In this document: positions 1 through 8,465 of the stretch, piece after piece
How positions within the stretch are numbered: the stretch's first letter is position 1
How the letters are laid out: every line of letters starts with the position of its first letter
Assembly: GCA_030740295.1 (NCBI GenBank)
Contig: JASLXP010001060.1
Span: forward strand, 1 to 27,086
Direction of reading: 5' to 3'
Length of the DNA stretch: 27,086 nt
DNA from: Planctomycetota bacterium
Lineage (GTDB): Bacteria > Planctomycetota > PUPC01 > JACPCR01
The notes under the pieces: model-generated
The model's input: only the letters and a program-made list of their open reading frames with translations
The model's database searches: none
What the model was told of the DNA's origin: nothing
Made by a program: the position numbers and the translations under genes

Positions 1-598
1 TGGCAAGGGGTCTTTCTGTCCACTCAAATAGTAACTTTTTTATTCCAATCTTGGCCCCCTCGGCGTCGACGAGGAAACACCTTTGGGATACAGAACTTGT
101 ATCGAATTATCGATCCACATGAGATGAGTTCTGTAGCTAGTGTCTGTCTGGAATTGGCCGGCTCATTGTGGGGTTACGCGGATTGCTGCAGTAGGGTATA
201 AGAACTCATCCGGCCGTAAATGCGCTTCTGCCAATCGGCTTAGGACTCGGGCCAGAATAAATCTGCCAAGTCTCCATAGTCCCGAAGGGACGCAGGCGAA
301 TAGCCCCAGGTTTCAACCTGGGGACATAGTCGGAAAACACGGTAAAGCCCCGGAGGGGCGAGGGGGCGTATGGGAGACACCGCCGCCCCTCCGGGGCTTC
401 AATCGAATGTGTCTTCGCAACCCCTGGTTGAAACCAGGGGCTACTCGCCTGAGTCCCTCCGGGACAGCTAAACGGATCTTCCGTTGATGAAGTTGATAAA
501 TTAATTTCGATCAAAGTCCTTAGCGATCAAGGGGGAGTCTGGGGTCAAATCCGGTTCTGTCTGTTAAATTGGGCGACTTGCGATGCATTTAGATCGCA
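1..598. other. Gene-free left flank
   Basis: No convincing coding region is visible on either strand. The first 240 bases are less GC-rich than the rest of the window and show nothing I recognise. Positions 279-465 hold a nested inverted repeat (separate entry). Open frames across that repeat exist on both strands only because the palindromes lack stops. The stretch 487-598 is AT-richer and leads into dispersed repeat copy A. Confidence 0.6.
279..465. repeat. Nested inverted repeat built from hairpin units
   Basis: Two units of about 45 bases lie in opposite orientation at 279-323 and 421-465. Each has a small trinucleotide-loop hairpin (GTCCC/GGGAC, 279-291 and 453-465), a short linker, and a longer hairpin with a CCCCNGG/CCNGGGG stem around TTTCAA (304-323 and 421-440). 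Between them, two further hairpins, GCCCC-GGA-GGGGC (347-359) and its exact reverse complement (385-397), are also inverted relative to each other. The whole element could fold as one long cruciform or RNA stem. The same unit occurs once at 21525-21569. It resembles REP/BIME-type intergenic elements; no transposase is present. Confidence 0.85.
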
Positions 599-739
599 AG
601 CCGTTTCTTGCATTGACCAGAATGTTCCCTTCCGGTCCCTGCCGCATAGACGTGACAACTGTCCCGAAAGACGAAAAGGTTTCAGCCAGATTTTCACAGG
701 GAGATTGGCTCATTCGGTCCGACCTCCGTCCAGGAATTT
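599..739. repeat. Dispersed repeat, copy A
   Basis: This segment is closely similar to 4168-4311 (copy B), and its last ~45 bases also match 11769-11814 (copy C). All three lie in the same orientation. Read on the minus strand, the element is the last codons of an F420/NADPH-reductase-like gene followed by its 3' flank; copy A keeps only about the last ten codons, with substitutions. Similarity to B stops at about 739, five bases before the likely start codon of the next gene. Confidence 0.85.
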
Positions 740-744
740 CCACC

Positions 745-1806
745 ATGGACTTTTCAGTTTGCCGGCCGCAATCTGCAGAACACAGCATTATTCACCGACA
801 GCCTGATCGCTTCGCGTCGTGGGTGTTCAACGGTGGCCTCTGGCAGTTCGTCGGGGACGAGATCGTCATCGGCTTTGGCAGCTTCAAATGTGCATACGAT
901 GGGCCGGAATCGGTCAAGCACGCCAGCTTTGAGCATGGCGAGTCGAGTTGGCAGCTCGCCCGATCAACCGATGGCGGACGGACCTGGGAGCAACGCGACT
1001 TTGTTGAGCGCTCGGATTCTGTAGCTGCTGAAAAGCTGTCTCCCTACAGCGATCCCGGTGAACCGGTCTCGTTCACGGATTCGGATCTGCTGCTCTGTCA
1101 CCGCGATGACCTCGTGATTCTGTCGCCGGACCGGGGCCGGACATTCACGAGCTGGCGCCGCGTTCCGCACTGTCGGCACAAGGATGTGCGCGGCAGATCG
1201 GACTGGGCGGTGCGTCCCGATGGTGCCTGCCTGCTGTTCTCAACGGTGTCAACAGAGGCGACGGAGTTCGGGCGGCCGGTGGTCTATATTTCGCGCAACG
1301 GCGGACAGTCGTGGGAGTTTCTGAACTACATGACACCCGAGCCACAGAACCGCTGGCTCTGCTATCCCAGCGGGCTCTGGCTGGCATCCGGGCGCTGTAT
1401 CGCAGCCGTGCGCAGCCAGATGCTCGGTCACGGTTTCAGCTTCTGGACGGAGATTCACGCCTCCGACGACGGCGGTCGCAACTGGTCATACCTGTCTCGA
1501 GTCAACGACCTTGGCGCACCGTGCCAGCTCCGGCAACTGCGGGACGGGCGGATCCTTGCCACCTATGGGTACCGGAGCCGGCCATTCGGAGTGCGGGCAG
1601 CGGTGAGTGAAGACGGCGGCATGACGTGGGGGCCGGAGATCATCATCCGCGACGACGGCAAGTCGTGGGACCTTGGCTACCCGCGCTCGGTGGAACTCGA
1701 AGACGGCACAATCTTCAGCGCCTACTACTTCAACGCCTCAGACGACCCTGTCGATGTGGATGGCGGTGTCCGCCATATCGCCGGCACTCACTGGACACTG
1801 CCCTGA
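745..1806 (+). CDS. Sialidase-like BNR/Asp-box beta-propeller protein
   Basis: This is a 353-residue protein of the sialidase superfamily, probably a glycan hydrolase or glycan-binding propeller. Five Asp boxes are visible at about residues 74-81 (STDGGRTW), 127-134, 183-190, 240-247 (SDDGGRNW) and 288-295 (SEDGGMTW). Their even spacing of 48-57 residues fits successive propeller blades. The frame is open back to 583, but residues encoded by 583-739 are dispersed repeat copy A read antisense, so I place the start at ATG 745, where family-like sequence (IIHRQPDRFASW) begins soon after. An AGGAA at about 732-736, inside the repeat, is the only ribosome-site candidate. No signal peptide is seen from this start. 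The true substrate cannot be read from the sequence, and sialic acid specificity is unproven. Confidence 0.82.
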   Translation: MDFSVCRPQSAEHSIIHRQPDRFASWVFNGGLWQFVGDEIVIGFGSFKCAYDGPESVKHASFEHGESSWQLARSTDGGRTWEQRDFVERSDSVAAEKLSPYSDPGEPVSFTDSDLLLCHRDDLVILSPDRGRTFTSWRRVPHCRHKDVRGRSDWAVRPDGACLLFSTVSTEATEFGRPVVYISRNGGQSWEFLNYMTPEPQNRWLCYPSGLWLASGRCIAAVRSQMLGHGFSFWTEIHASDDGGRNWSYLSRVNDLGAPCQLRQLRDGRILATYGYRSRPFGVRAAVSEDGGMTWGPEIIIRDDGKSWDLGYPRSVELEDGTIFSAYYFNASDDPVDVDGGVRHIAGTHWTLP

Positions 1807-1888
1807 GTGAACGGCTCTGCACCCACGTCAATAGAGTCTGATCACCCTCAGATGATAGATAAGTGCTGGGGGGCAGATCCATTTTTGA

Positions 1889-2113
1889 CGCTTAAATCGA
1901 GAGTTCCGCCTGGGGCGTCCGGTCCGGCCTCTGACCCAGGTCCCAAAATCGGCCGGCGCAGCTCTGCCCGACCCGAGATTGACCATTGAGCCGCGGCGAC
2001 GCGAGACGGTCAGGGTGGACTACACCCGCAGCGATCTCGTAGGCTATCCAGGGACGAACGTCTTCGTCGACATCCTCTTCATTCCGTTCTACGGAGGAGT
2101 TCCATGCGACTGA
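1889..2113 (+). other. Open frame overlapping the next start (possible gene remnant)
   Basis: A 74-codon frame without an obvious start runs from just after a stop at 1886-1888 and ends in TGA at 2111-2113, overlapping the ATG at 2104 of the next gene. Its last part (RRETVRVDYTRSDLVGYPG, then a hydrophobic stretch ending PFYGGVPCD) reads like protein, but I recognise no family. It could be the degraded 3' end of an upstream gene or chance. The gap 1807-2103 otherwise shows only the ribosome site of the next gene. Confidence 0.25.
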
Positions 2114-4008
2114 GGCCCTTCAGGTCCTGTGAGAGAGGTGTATGTGTGGTCCTCGCCATGGCGTCCACAGTGTGGGTAGCGACCGCCGCGGATGACGATA
2201 CGCGAAAGGTAGACGCGCGAAGCGTCGTGCGATACGCCCTGAGCTGCGAGAAGCCTCAGGGGGGCTTCGGGCCGGCCGACAGACCCTATGCCGAGGTGAG
2301 CCGGACCTATTTTGCAGTCGCCGCACTCAAGGTCCTCGGCGCCGAGGTGCCCAACCCCGAAAAGATTCTCCGGGACCGCGGCGTGCTTCGCGATTTCACG
2401 GTGCAACAATCGGCGCGCGGTTACCACAAGGCGAGTCTGTGTTTCCTTCTCGGCAAGCCGTTCGATATGCGCCTGGTAGGGACCGCGCACAAGTGGCCCG
2501 GCGAGACTTCCGGTACGCGACACTCGGTGCCTGAGGACGACGGGGGCTTCGGGGGGCACACGATCTCCTACCCTTACACGAAAGTCCACAATACGTACTA
2601 CGGCATGGCGATCCTCGCGCAGGGCGGCCGTGAAATCGAGAAGGTACGCGATCTGTGCAAGAGGACGCCCGAGTTCCTGGCGAGCCGTCAGAATCCTGGC
2701 GGATCCTGGAACAACTTCCCGCCGCCTGGCACGAAGTACCGGGAAATTTTCCCCGATGTGAGGGGCATCGACTATTGGGACAAGAATCCAGAGATCGGCC
2801 ATGTGCACCTGACCTGGTGCGCGGTGAAGGCGTATGAGCTGCTGGGGATCGAGGTGCCGAACCGGGAGAAGACGATCGTCTGGCTCCGCGCGTGCCAGGG
2901 GCCGGGCGGCGGGTTCACCCGGGCGCCGGGACGAGGCACAGAGGATATCTGGGAGACCTGGGCCGCCGTTTCGGCTCTCAAGGCGCTGGCGTCCGAGCCC
3001 AGGGACAAGGACGCCGCGGTCGCATACATTAACTCGCTCCAGAACGCAGACGGCGGGTTCGGCGATCGACCCGGCTGGCGCTCGCGGCTCCAGTGCACCT
3101 TCAACGCAGTCGCCGCGCTCCACGCACTGACCGGCGACGCAAGGAAGGCCATCACCACCAAGGAGGTCCCCGTCCCGGCGCCCGTCGAGGTGCCCGATGC
3201 CCAAGGCATGAAGATCTACTGTGCGTTCTCCAACTACGTGCGGACCGGCTCGACGGAGGTGCTCGATCAGGCGCCCGAGCTTGGCGCGGACGTGGTGGGA
3301 ATCTGGCTCCTGGACTACAAGGGACCCAACGACCCGCGTGTCCTCCCTCTTCAGAAACACATCGCTGACCGGGGCACCGGCGTAACGGCCATAGCGGACA
3401 GCACGCACTACCGGATCGCCATCTACTTCGAGGGCACGGGCCAGGCCCAGCACGGCGTGCTGGGCATCAAATGGCCTCCCGGCGTCGAGTTCGATCGCGC
3501 GTACATCCGATCGATCACGCACGGCGCGGTGACCCACGAAGAGCTCGCGAAGCGACTCCAACTCCTCAAGGACAAAGGCGGGCTCACCTACTGGGGCGGA
3601 CGTCTCGACATGGAGTCGATGGAGCGGATTTCTTTCGACGCGGCCATCGAAGGCAAGGGCGGTTACGACTGCATCTCAATGCCCGGCACGAGCGACCCGT
3701 TCAAGGCCAAGCCCTGGCTCGAGAGGTACGTTGGGCGTCTGCCGTTGCTCCACTCCGTCTCCACGATGAACAAGGAGCCGCACCCGGTTGTTTACTTCGT
3801 GCGTACGCTCTTCGTGGCCAGGTCGCCGAGCTACAAGGACTTCGCCGACGCGGTGAAAGCGAACAGGGTGGTGGCCGTCTTCGGCCGCGAGAATAGCTCC
3901 TATTACGGCCCGCCCGAATGGGTTCAATACGTGAAGGCACACGAGGACGAATGGCGCCCCCGCTGGCCGGAGCCACCGCGGGGCGCGGAGAGATTCGCTC
4001 CCAAGTGA
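2104..4008 (+). CDS. Secreted alpha/alpha-toroid (prenyltransferase-like) protein with unknown C-terminal domain
   Basis: This is a 634-residue protein with an N-terminal signal peptide (hydrophobic stretch about residues 12-27, likely cut after ATA). A GGAGGA lies 6-7 bases upstream of the ATG. Residues 40-345 carry about five GGFG/GGSW-type repeats (at ~53, 147, 199, 268, 317), each followed by a helix with a TYFAVAALKVLG-like pattern. This is the signature of the terpene cyclase/protein prenyltransferase toroid fold. Being exported and lacking recognisable prenyltransferase zinc ligands, it is unlikely to prenylate. Residues ~368-634 form a second domain of unknown function; its alternating strand/helix pattern and the segments GGLTYWGG and NSSYYGPPEWV weakly recall PHP-type hydrolases, but the metal-binding histidines are not evident. 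Convergent with the sulfatase gene downstream. Confidence 0.8.
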   Translation: MRLRPFRSCERGVCVVLAMASTVWVATAADDDTRKVDARSVVRYALSCEKPQGGFGPADRPYAEVSRTYFAVAALKVLGAEVPNPEKILRDRGVLRDFTVQQSARGYHKASLCFLLGKPFDMRLVGTAHKWPGETSGTRHSVPEDDGGFGGHTISYPYTKVHNTYYGMAILAQGGREIEKVRDLCKRTPEFLASRQNPGGSWNNFPPPGTKYREIFPDVRGIDYWDKNPEIGHVHLTWCAVKAYELLGIEVPNREKTIVWLRACQGPGGGFTRAPGRGTEDIWETWAAVSALKALASEPRDKDAAVAYINSLQNADGGFGDRPGWRSRLQCTFNAVAALHALTGDARKAITTKEVPVPAPVEVPDAQGMKIYCAFSNYVRTGSTEVLDQAPELGADVVGIWLLDYKGPNDPRVLPLQKHIADRGTGVTAIADSTHYRIAIYFEGTGQAQHGVLGIKWPPGVEFDRAYIRSITHGAVTHEELAKRLQLLKDKGGLTYWGGRLDMESMERISFDAAIEGKGGYDCISMPGTSDPFKAKPWLERYVGRLPLLHSVSTMNKEPHPVVYFVRTLFVARSPSYKDFADAVKANRVVAVFGRENSSYYGPPEWVQYVKAHEDEWRPRWPEPPRGAERFAPK

Positions 4009-4393
4009 AAATGGACGCCGACAGGGCTCGTCATGCGCTTTCTGACGCTCTGAGTTGCGAACTGCCGCGGCCGCGACGTTCTCCCTCGTAGTGGGCGAGT
4101 TATCGCCCCTCTGGGCGACATGAGATACTGTCAAGAGGCTGAGAGTGGGCGTATCCCAAAACGACCCAGCCGTTTCTTGCATTGACCAGAACTTCCCTTC
4201 CGGCCCCTGCACAGCATAGACGTGACAACTGTCCCGAAAGACGGAAAGATTTTCAGCCAGATTTTCACAGTGTGATTGGCTCATTCGGTTCGCCCTCCGT
4301 CCAGGAATTTCCAGAATGAGAAGTTGTCTCCGCCGAGAGTGCGATCCAACTCAATCATCAGCGATGTCGAGTTTTCGGAACCGGAGGACCTGC
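4009..4393. other. Convergent intergenic region
   Basis: This 385-base gap separates the ends of two converging genes. A perfect six-pair hairpin (GGGCGA-GTTA-TCGCCC) at 4093-4108 has no T-run, so I do not call it a terminator. Positions 4168-4363 are dispersed repeat copy B (separate entry). Nothing else is recognisable. Confidence 0.6.
4168..4363. repeat. Dispersed repeat, copy B (contains a reductase 3' end)
   Basis: The left part (4168-4311) matches copy A at 599-739 and the right part (about 4268-4363) matches copy C at 11769-11866. On the minus strand it encodes the last ~26 residues (IELDRTLGGDNFSFWKFLDG plus GRTE) of the reductase-like gene seen more fully in copy C, then a stop and roughly 125 bases of shared 3' flank. 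Beyond 4363 the similarity to copy C fades. Copy B is the link that shows A and C to be the same element. Confidence 0.85.
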
Positions 4394-5830
4394 TCAAGAG
4401 CGCCCCTCAAGTTCCCGATTCGTCTCCCAGGGGATGACTCCGCCATAGGTGGGTACGGTCTTCAACTTCCCGTCCTCTACAAAGCCCTCGGGGCGGCCGG
4501 AAAGCTCGTGCACCAGGCGCTCCTTCCACTGAGCCAACTCCTCTTGGGGCGTATCCGTTTTCCCCGCCAGGTTGCATAGCTCGCCGGGGTCCTCCTCCAG
4601 GCTGAAGTACAACTCCGTGCCGCTGCGTGGGTCCCATACGTACTTGCGCTTTCCATCGGTCAGCGCGTGCTGATAGCCGCCGTGCTCGATGTGAACGTAG
4701 TGACGCCAGGGGACCGCCTCCCCCTTCAGCAGTGGGTAAAGGCTCTGGCCATCGACCGTCTCCGGCACGGGGAGGCCCAGCATGTCGAGAAGAGTCGGCA
4801 TGATGTCGTGGTGTGAGGCCGGTGCGTCCAACACCGCGCCTCTGGGAAGACCAAACTGACTCGGCGCGGCAATGAGGAAGGGCACCCTCGCGGAGCCCTC
4901 GAAAGGGCGCGACTTGCGCCAGCAGCAGTGGTCTCCGAGCATTTCGCCGTGGTCGCTGGTGAAGACGAAGATGGTGTCCGAGAGATTCAGTCCACCAATG
5001 CCCAGGACCAGGCGGCGCAACACCGTATCAATGTGGTTGATGAGGCCGTAGTAGGCGGCCCGGGTCGTCAGGGCCTCTTCGGAATTCAGTACGACCTTGT
5101 CCGACGACACGTGGTCTCGGGAGTTACCCCAGTCCTCCTCAGCCCAGTCTCCCATGAACGGATCGGGGACGCCGGTGCGGAGATAGCGATCGAAGTAGAA
5201 CTGGGGCGGCTGGAGAGGGGGGTGCGGCGCGACGAAGCCGACCGAGAGAAAGAACGGACGCGTGGGATCGCGGCGCTGCAGGAAGCGCATGGCGCGGTCA
5301 ACGGTCCAGTTGGTGGGATGCAGGTGCTCGTCCAGGTGCCATGGTCGCGTGGGCCAGTCGTTATGCATGATGCCGACCTGCCAGTGCCCCTGGGTCTCGG
5401 CGCCGGGTGGGCAGTTCTGGGCGAACCATTCTTCATACTCGCTGAAGTGCTCATGCTGAGGGCCGCTCAGAATCTCACTGTCATCGAAGCCGTAGAGCTT
5501 GCGGCGCGGGTGCTGGTGGAAGTCGCGGCCCACGTGATAGGTCTGGTACCCGCTCTTCCGCAGTTCCCCCGGGAGGGTGGCCACAGCATCGGGAATCTCG
5601 CGGCTCGCGTTGGAGATGATCCCGTGTTTCTGAGGTGACTGCCCAATGAGCATCGAGCGGCGGGAGGCAACACACACTGGGCAGCCCGCGTAGAAGCTGG
5701 TGAGCCGGACCCCGTTGAGTGCGATGTTGTCCATCGTCGGAGTTTCGAGCACCGGATGATTTTCACAGCTCAGACAGTCGCCGCGCTGTTGGTCGGTATG
5801 GATGAATACTATGTTGGGTCTCTTGTCCAT
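4394..5830 (-). CDS. Cys-type arylsulfatase (S1 formylglycine sulfatase family)
   Basis: This is a 478-residue sulfatase. The N-terminus PNIVFIHTDQQRGD supplies the first metal-binding residues (D13, Q14). The maturation motif is CVASRRSMLIG with the formylglycine precursor at C53, an alanine replacing the usual proline in C-x-P-S-R. The second metal site is SDHGEMLGDH. Length is typical for the family. It would hydrolyse sulfate esters, here probably on a glycan. No signal peptide is visible, suggesting cytoplasmic action on imported oligosaccharides or a missed upstream start; an AAGGAA precedes the ATG by a few bases. It follows the DUF4838 gene on the same strand after a 288-base gap in which I see no gene, so co-transcription is possible but not compact. 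No maturase gene (FGE or anSME) is in the window. Confidence 0.93.
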   Translation of the reverse strand: MDKRPNIVFIHTDQQRGDCLSCENHPVLETPTMDNIALNGVRLTSFYAGCPVCVASRRSMLIGQSPQKHGIISNASREIPDAVATLPGELRKSGYQTYHVGRDFHQHPRRKLYGFDDSEILSGPQHEHFSEYEEWFAQNCPPGAETQGHWQVGIMHNDWPTRPWHLDEHLHPTNWTVDRAMRFLQRRDPTRPFFLSVGFVAPHPPLQPPQFYFDRYLRTGVPDPFMGDWAEEDWGNSRDHVSSDKVVLNSEEALTTRAAYYGLINHIDTVLRRLVLGIGGLNLSDTIFVFTSDHGEMLGDHCCWRKSRPFEGSARVPFLIAAPSQFGLPRGAVLDAPASHHDIMPTLLDMLGLPVPETVDGQSLYPLLKGEAVPWRHYVHIEHGGYQHALTDGKRKYVWDPRSGTELYFSLEEDPGELCNLAGKTDTPQEELAQWKERLVHELSGRPEGFVEDGKLKTVPTYGGVIPWETNRELEGRS

Positions 5831-6118
5831 GAATTCCTTCTTCTCGCTGCCTTGTCTTGTTGGGCCTGGAGGGACGTAAGGCCCATCAGACTACGGATCC
5901 TCATGTCTGACAGCAAGAAATGGAAGGGGCCGCCGGCGATTGACCTCAGGATGCGGACCTCTGGTTCGTCAACTGGACTCCTGAGAGAAACGACCTCTCT
6001 CCTTCTTGCAGACTCTCGGAGCCCGCGCCATGGCTCATTCCGAAATGGGGATCAACGTAGCGCGGCCTGGGACGCAATCGCAGCTACGGCGAGACTCCCT
6101 GTCTCATGCCAGTCGCCT

Positions 6119-8410
6119 CTATTTGAACTCGGTCGGAGTGACATCTTCACCGTCTTGCTTCGCCTTGTGGTCCGCTTGTTTCGGCGTCCAGAAGAAGACG
6201 GGGGCGGTGATTCCTCCGGTGCCCAACTCATTCAGCTTGGCATTCCGGACTCGCACCACGACCAGATTCTTCTTGCCCGGACGCACGGATTCGGTGACAT
6301 CCATCTCGAACGGTTTGAAGGACCGTCCCGGGCTGTCGCCGATTCGCTGGCCGTTGACCCAGACGGCCGCGAGCTCGTCTACGCCACCAAACCACAGCAG
6401 GACCTTCCCTTCGCCGGTCCTTTCCGGGAGCTTAATACGCTGCCGGTACCAGCCGTCTCCCTTGAAGTAACGCAGGTCCTGGTCGCTCCACGAGAGGGTC
6501 GAAGTTTTGAGCGTCCGCCAGTTGCCGCCTGAAAGTTCCTCGGAGAACCAGCCCAGCGGCTCGCCCACTCCTTCCGGGTCAGCTTTGAAGGCCCAGGTGT
6601 CGTCCAGGCCGGTCAGAAGGGTCCCCTTTTCCAGTGCCCGCTCGATGCCCTGCTCCGTGCAGGGGCGGAAGAAGCGCTTCAGGTAAGAGATCGCGTATTT
6701 CTTGGTCACGAGTTGGGGCTTGTAGGAGGTCAATTTCTCCCGCAAGGCGTCCAGGCGGCTGAGAGCCTCTTTGGTACCGGCCCAGTCGTGTACTGCGCGC
6801 CGCTCCATCATCAGGATGAACGCGTCGGTGTAGTCGAAGACCTCAGTCATCATGCGCACGCGGTCCGCGTAGATACCGTCCGCCTTCCCGGCCGCAGCGC
6901 TCAAGTGCTCCCGCGCCTTGGCCCGGACTTGAGACGGGTAAAGGTTCGGGATGTCGTAGGAGCTTCCGGTATGAAAGTCTGCGTCCCGAACGGTCGTGTT
7001 GATCAGGCCGTAGTAACGGGACATCAGCTCCGCGGCGGGGCCGAAGTAAGTCTGGTAGAAATCCGCGAGCAGCGCGTCAACGTCCGCCTCGTGATCCCAC
7101 ATCAGTTTGCCGGCGAGGTAGAGCGACGGGAGCTCACTGCCCCAATGCGCGAGGCACTCCACCCGCCAACCGGTGATGCCGAGCTTGTGTGCAATCGGGA
7201 TCTGGTCTCGAATGCGATGGACCATGGGGAACAGGAAACCGGGGTCCGCGAGATTGAACCAGTAGCCCCGGTCGTACACGTCCGGAAGAATCTTCCCCCA
7301 CTCCTGGATCAGCCAGCGGTAGTAGTTGTTCTTCTCCGGGCAGACGGGATTTCCCAATCCGTGGATTCTGCACAGCGTGATGGGCGCGAACGCGGGCACG
7401 ATGCGGGGTGAGGGCTTGAACTTCACCGGCGGCCGGTTGTAGGACGCGTAGGAGTAGAAGCAGACTTTCTTGTCTGGGAATTCGTCCTCAATCCCCGCCA
7501 GCATCTGGTTGAACAGCCAGACGTAGCGGTCCGTCATGGACATATGGGCTGCGAACGGATCCCAATCGTTGCCATCCAGCGCTTTGCACGGGTCGCATTC
7601 GCAGAAGCCGCGACCGTCGTTGGGGCCGATGCCGATCCAGCGCGCGTCCGGCTTCTTGCGGAAGAACGATCTGGTCGTCGCAACTGCGCCTTCCACAACC
7701 TTCGAGTTCGAGACACAGAGCTGCCGCTTCCGACGCTCCCCGTTGATCAGCGCGTAGTATTCGGGATGCTCATCAAAACTGTGGGTCTTGGGCAGATGGA
7801 TACCGTGAGCAGGAGGGAAATAGGGACCGCCCATCCTCTGGCGACGCTGCCAGGTTTTCGATTTGCTCGCGTACCCGGCTGCCCAGCGCCCGGGGAAAGA
7901 CGGTACTTGCACGGTGAGCTGTTCGCGGACTCTGACCCGCTTCACTTTCGGGATGACTGTTCCGATGTCACCGGGGAAGAACCAGCGAACCCCCAGTTGT
8001 TCGAGCAGTTCGTAGGCCCCGAACAGCGTCCCATCAGACGATAGTCCTCGAATATCAACGCGCCCCTTCTTCACTCGCAAGGCAAACGATCCTGGGTCAT
8101 CGCCTTTCTCGCGAATCACCGCGTCGAGCTCAGGGTCCGCGGCCTGCCCCAGGAATATGCGGGCCCCCTTCGGCCCCTGGTTCTCATTGGCCTTGACCAC
8201 GGCTATCTCGGCTCCGGTCATCCGCCGCAGGTGTTCCTGCAACTCGACGGCCGCACGCTGCTCGTCGGCCGTCGGCTCGGCAGGAAGCACGATGACCGCA
8301 TGCACCTTCTCCTTCTCGACCAACTGCAAGTCTGCGGCGACACATCCCCCTGCATTGAGCAGTAAGACGCCCACGAGCCCGGACACAGTCATTGTATGAA
8401 CTGATTTCAT
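6119..8410 (-). CDS. Secreted DUF4838 protein with GH67-N-like and GH2-like sugar-binding domains
   Basis: I place the start at ATG 8408-8410, 8 bases after an AGAGGT site; the TTG just upstream is in frame but less likely. The 763-residue protein begins with a signal peptide ending near GGCVAAD; the cysteine is not in a canonical lipobox. Residues ~30-150 resemble the alpha-glucuronidase (GH67) N-terminal domain (AVELQEHLRRMTGAEIAVV, then GAYELLEQLGVRWFFPG). Residues ~165-480 are the DUF4838 core with the family motif C-x-C-x2-C (C270, C272, C275 in GFCECDPC). The C-terminus (~615-740) is a jelly roll like the GH2 sugar-binding domain (GWYRQRIKLP, VLLWFGGVDELAAVWVNGQ). DUF4838 proteins are presumed glycoside hydrolases; the substrate is unknown. 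A paralogue of the same architecture lies at 23067-25280. Confidence 0.88.
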   Translation of the reverse strand: MKSVHTMTVSGLVGVLLLNAGGCVAADLQLVEKEKVHAVIVLPAEPTADEQRAAVELQEHLRRMTGAEIAVVKANENQGPKGARIFLGQAADPELDAVIREKGDDPGSFALRVKKGRVDIRGLSSDGTLFGAYELLEQLGVRWFFPGDIGTVIPKVKRVRVREQLTVQVPSFPGRWAAGYASKSKTWQRRQRMGGPYFPPAHGIHLPKTHSFDEHPEYYALINGERRKRQLCVSNSKVVEGAVATTRSFFRKKPDARWIGIGPNDGRGFCECDPCKALDGNDWDPFAAHMSMTDRYVWLFNQMLAGIEDEFPDKKVCFYSYASYNRPPVKFKPSPRIVPAFAPITLCRIHGLGNPVCPEKNNYYRWLIQEWGKILPDVYDRGYWFNLADPGFLFPMVHRIRDQIPIAHKLGITGWRVECLAHWGSELPSLYLAGKLMWDHEADVDALLADFYQTYFGPAAELMSRYYGLINTTVRDADFHTGSSYDIPNLYPSQVRAKAREHLSAAAGKADGIYADRVRMMTEVFDYTDAFILMMERRAVHDWAGTKEALSRLDALREKLTSYKPQLVTKKYAISYLKRFFRPCTEQGIERALEKGTLLTGLDDTWAFKADPEGVGEPLGWFSEELSGGNWRTLKTSTLSWSDQDLRYFKGDGWYRQRIKLPERTGEGKVLLWFGGVDELAAVWVNGQRIGDSPGRSFKPFEMDVTESVRPGKKNLVVVRVRNAKLNELGTGGITAPVFFWTPKQADHKAKQDGEDVTPTEFK

Positions 8411-8465
8411 CAAATTTGACCTCTGAGGAACCTGAGACTCCGCGACATCTCCTCCGTGAAGAATC

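Noticed and set aside
583..744. N-terminal extension of the first sialidase-like protein
   Set aside because: It is encoded by dispersed repeat copy A, which does not code for this protein at its other locations.
2089..3561. 490-codon open frame on the minus strand
   Set aside because: It is the antisense of the toroid-fold gene, has no ribosome site, and has arginine/histidine-rich composition typical of shadow frames in GC-rich DNA.
4093..4108. Hairpin GGGCGA-GTTA-TCGCCC as a bidirectional terminator
   Set aside because: The stem is short and no T-run follows on either strand.
5947..6060. Plus-strand 38-codon stretch reading DADLWFVNWTPERNDL
   Set aside because: It looks somewhat protein-like but is short, has no start, and I cannot link it to a family.
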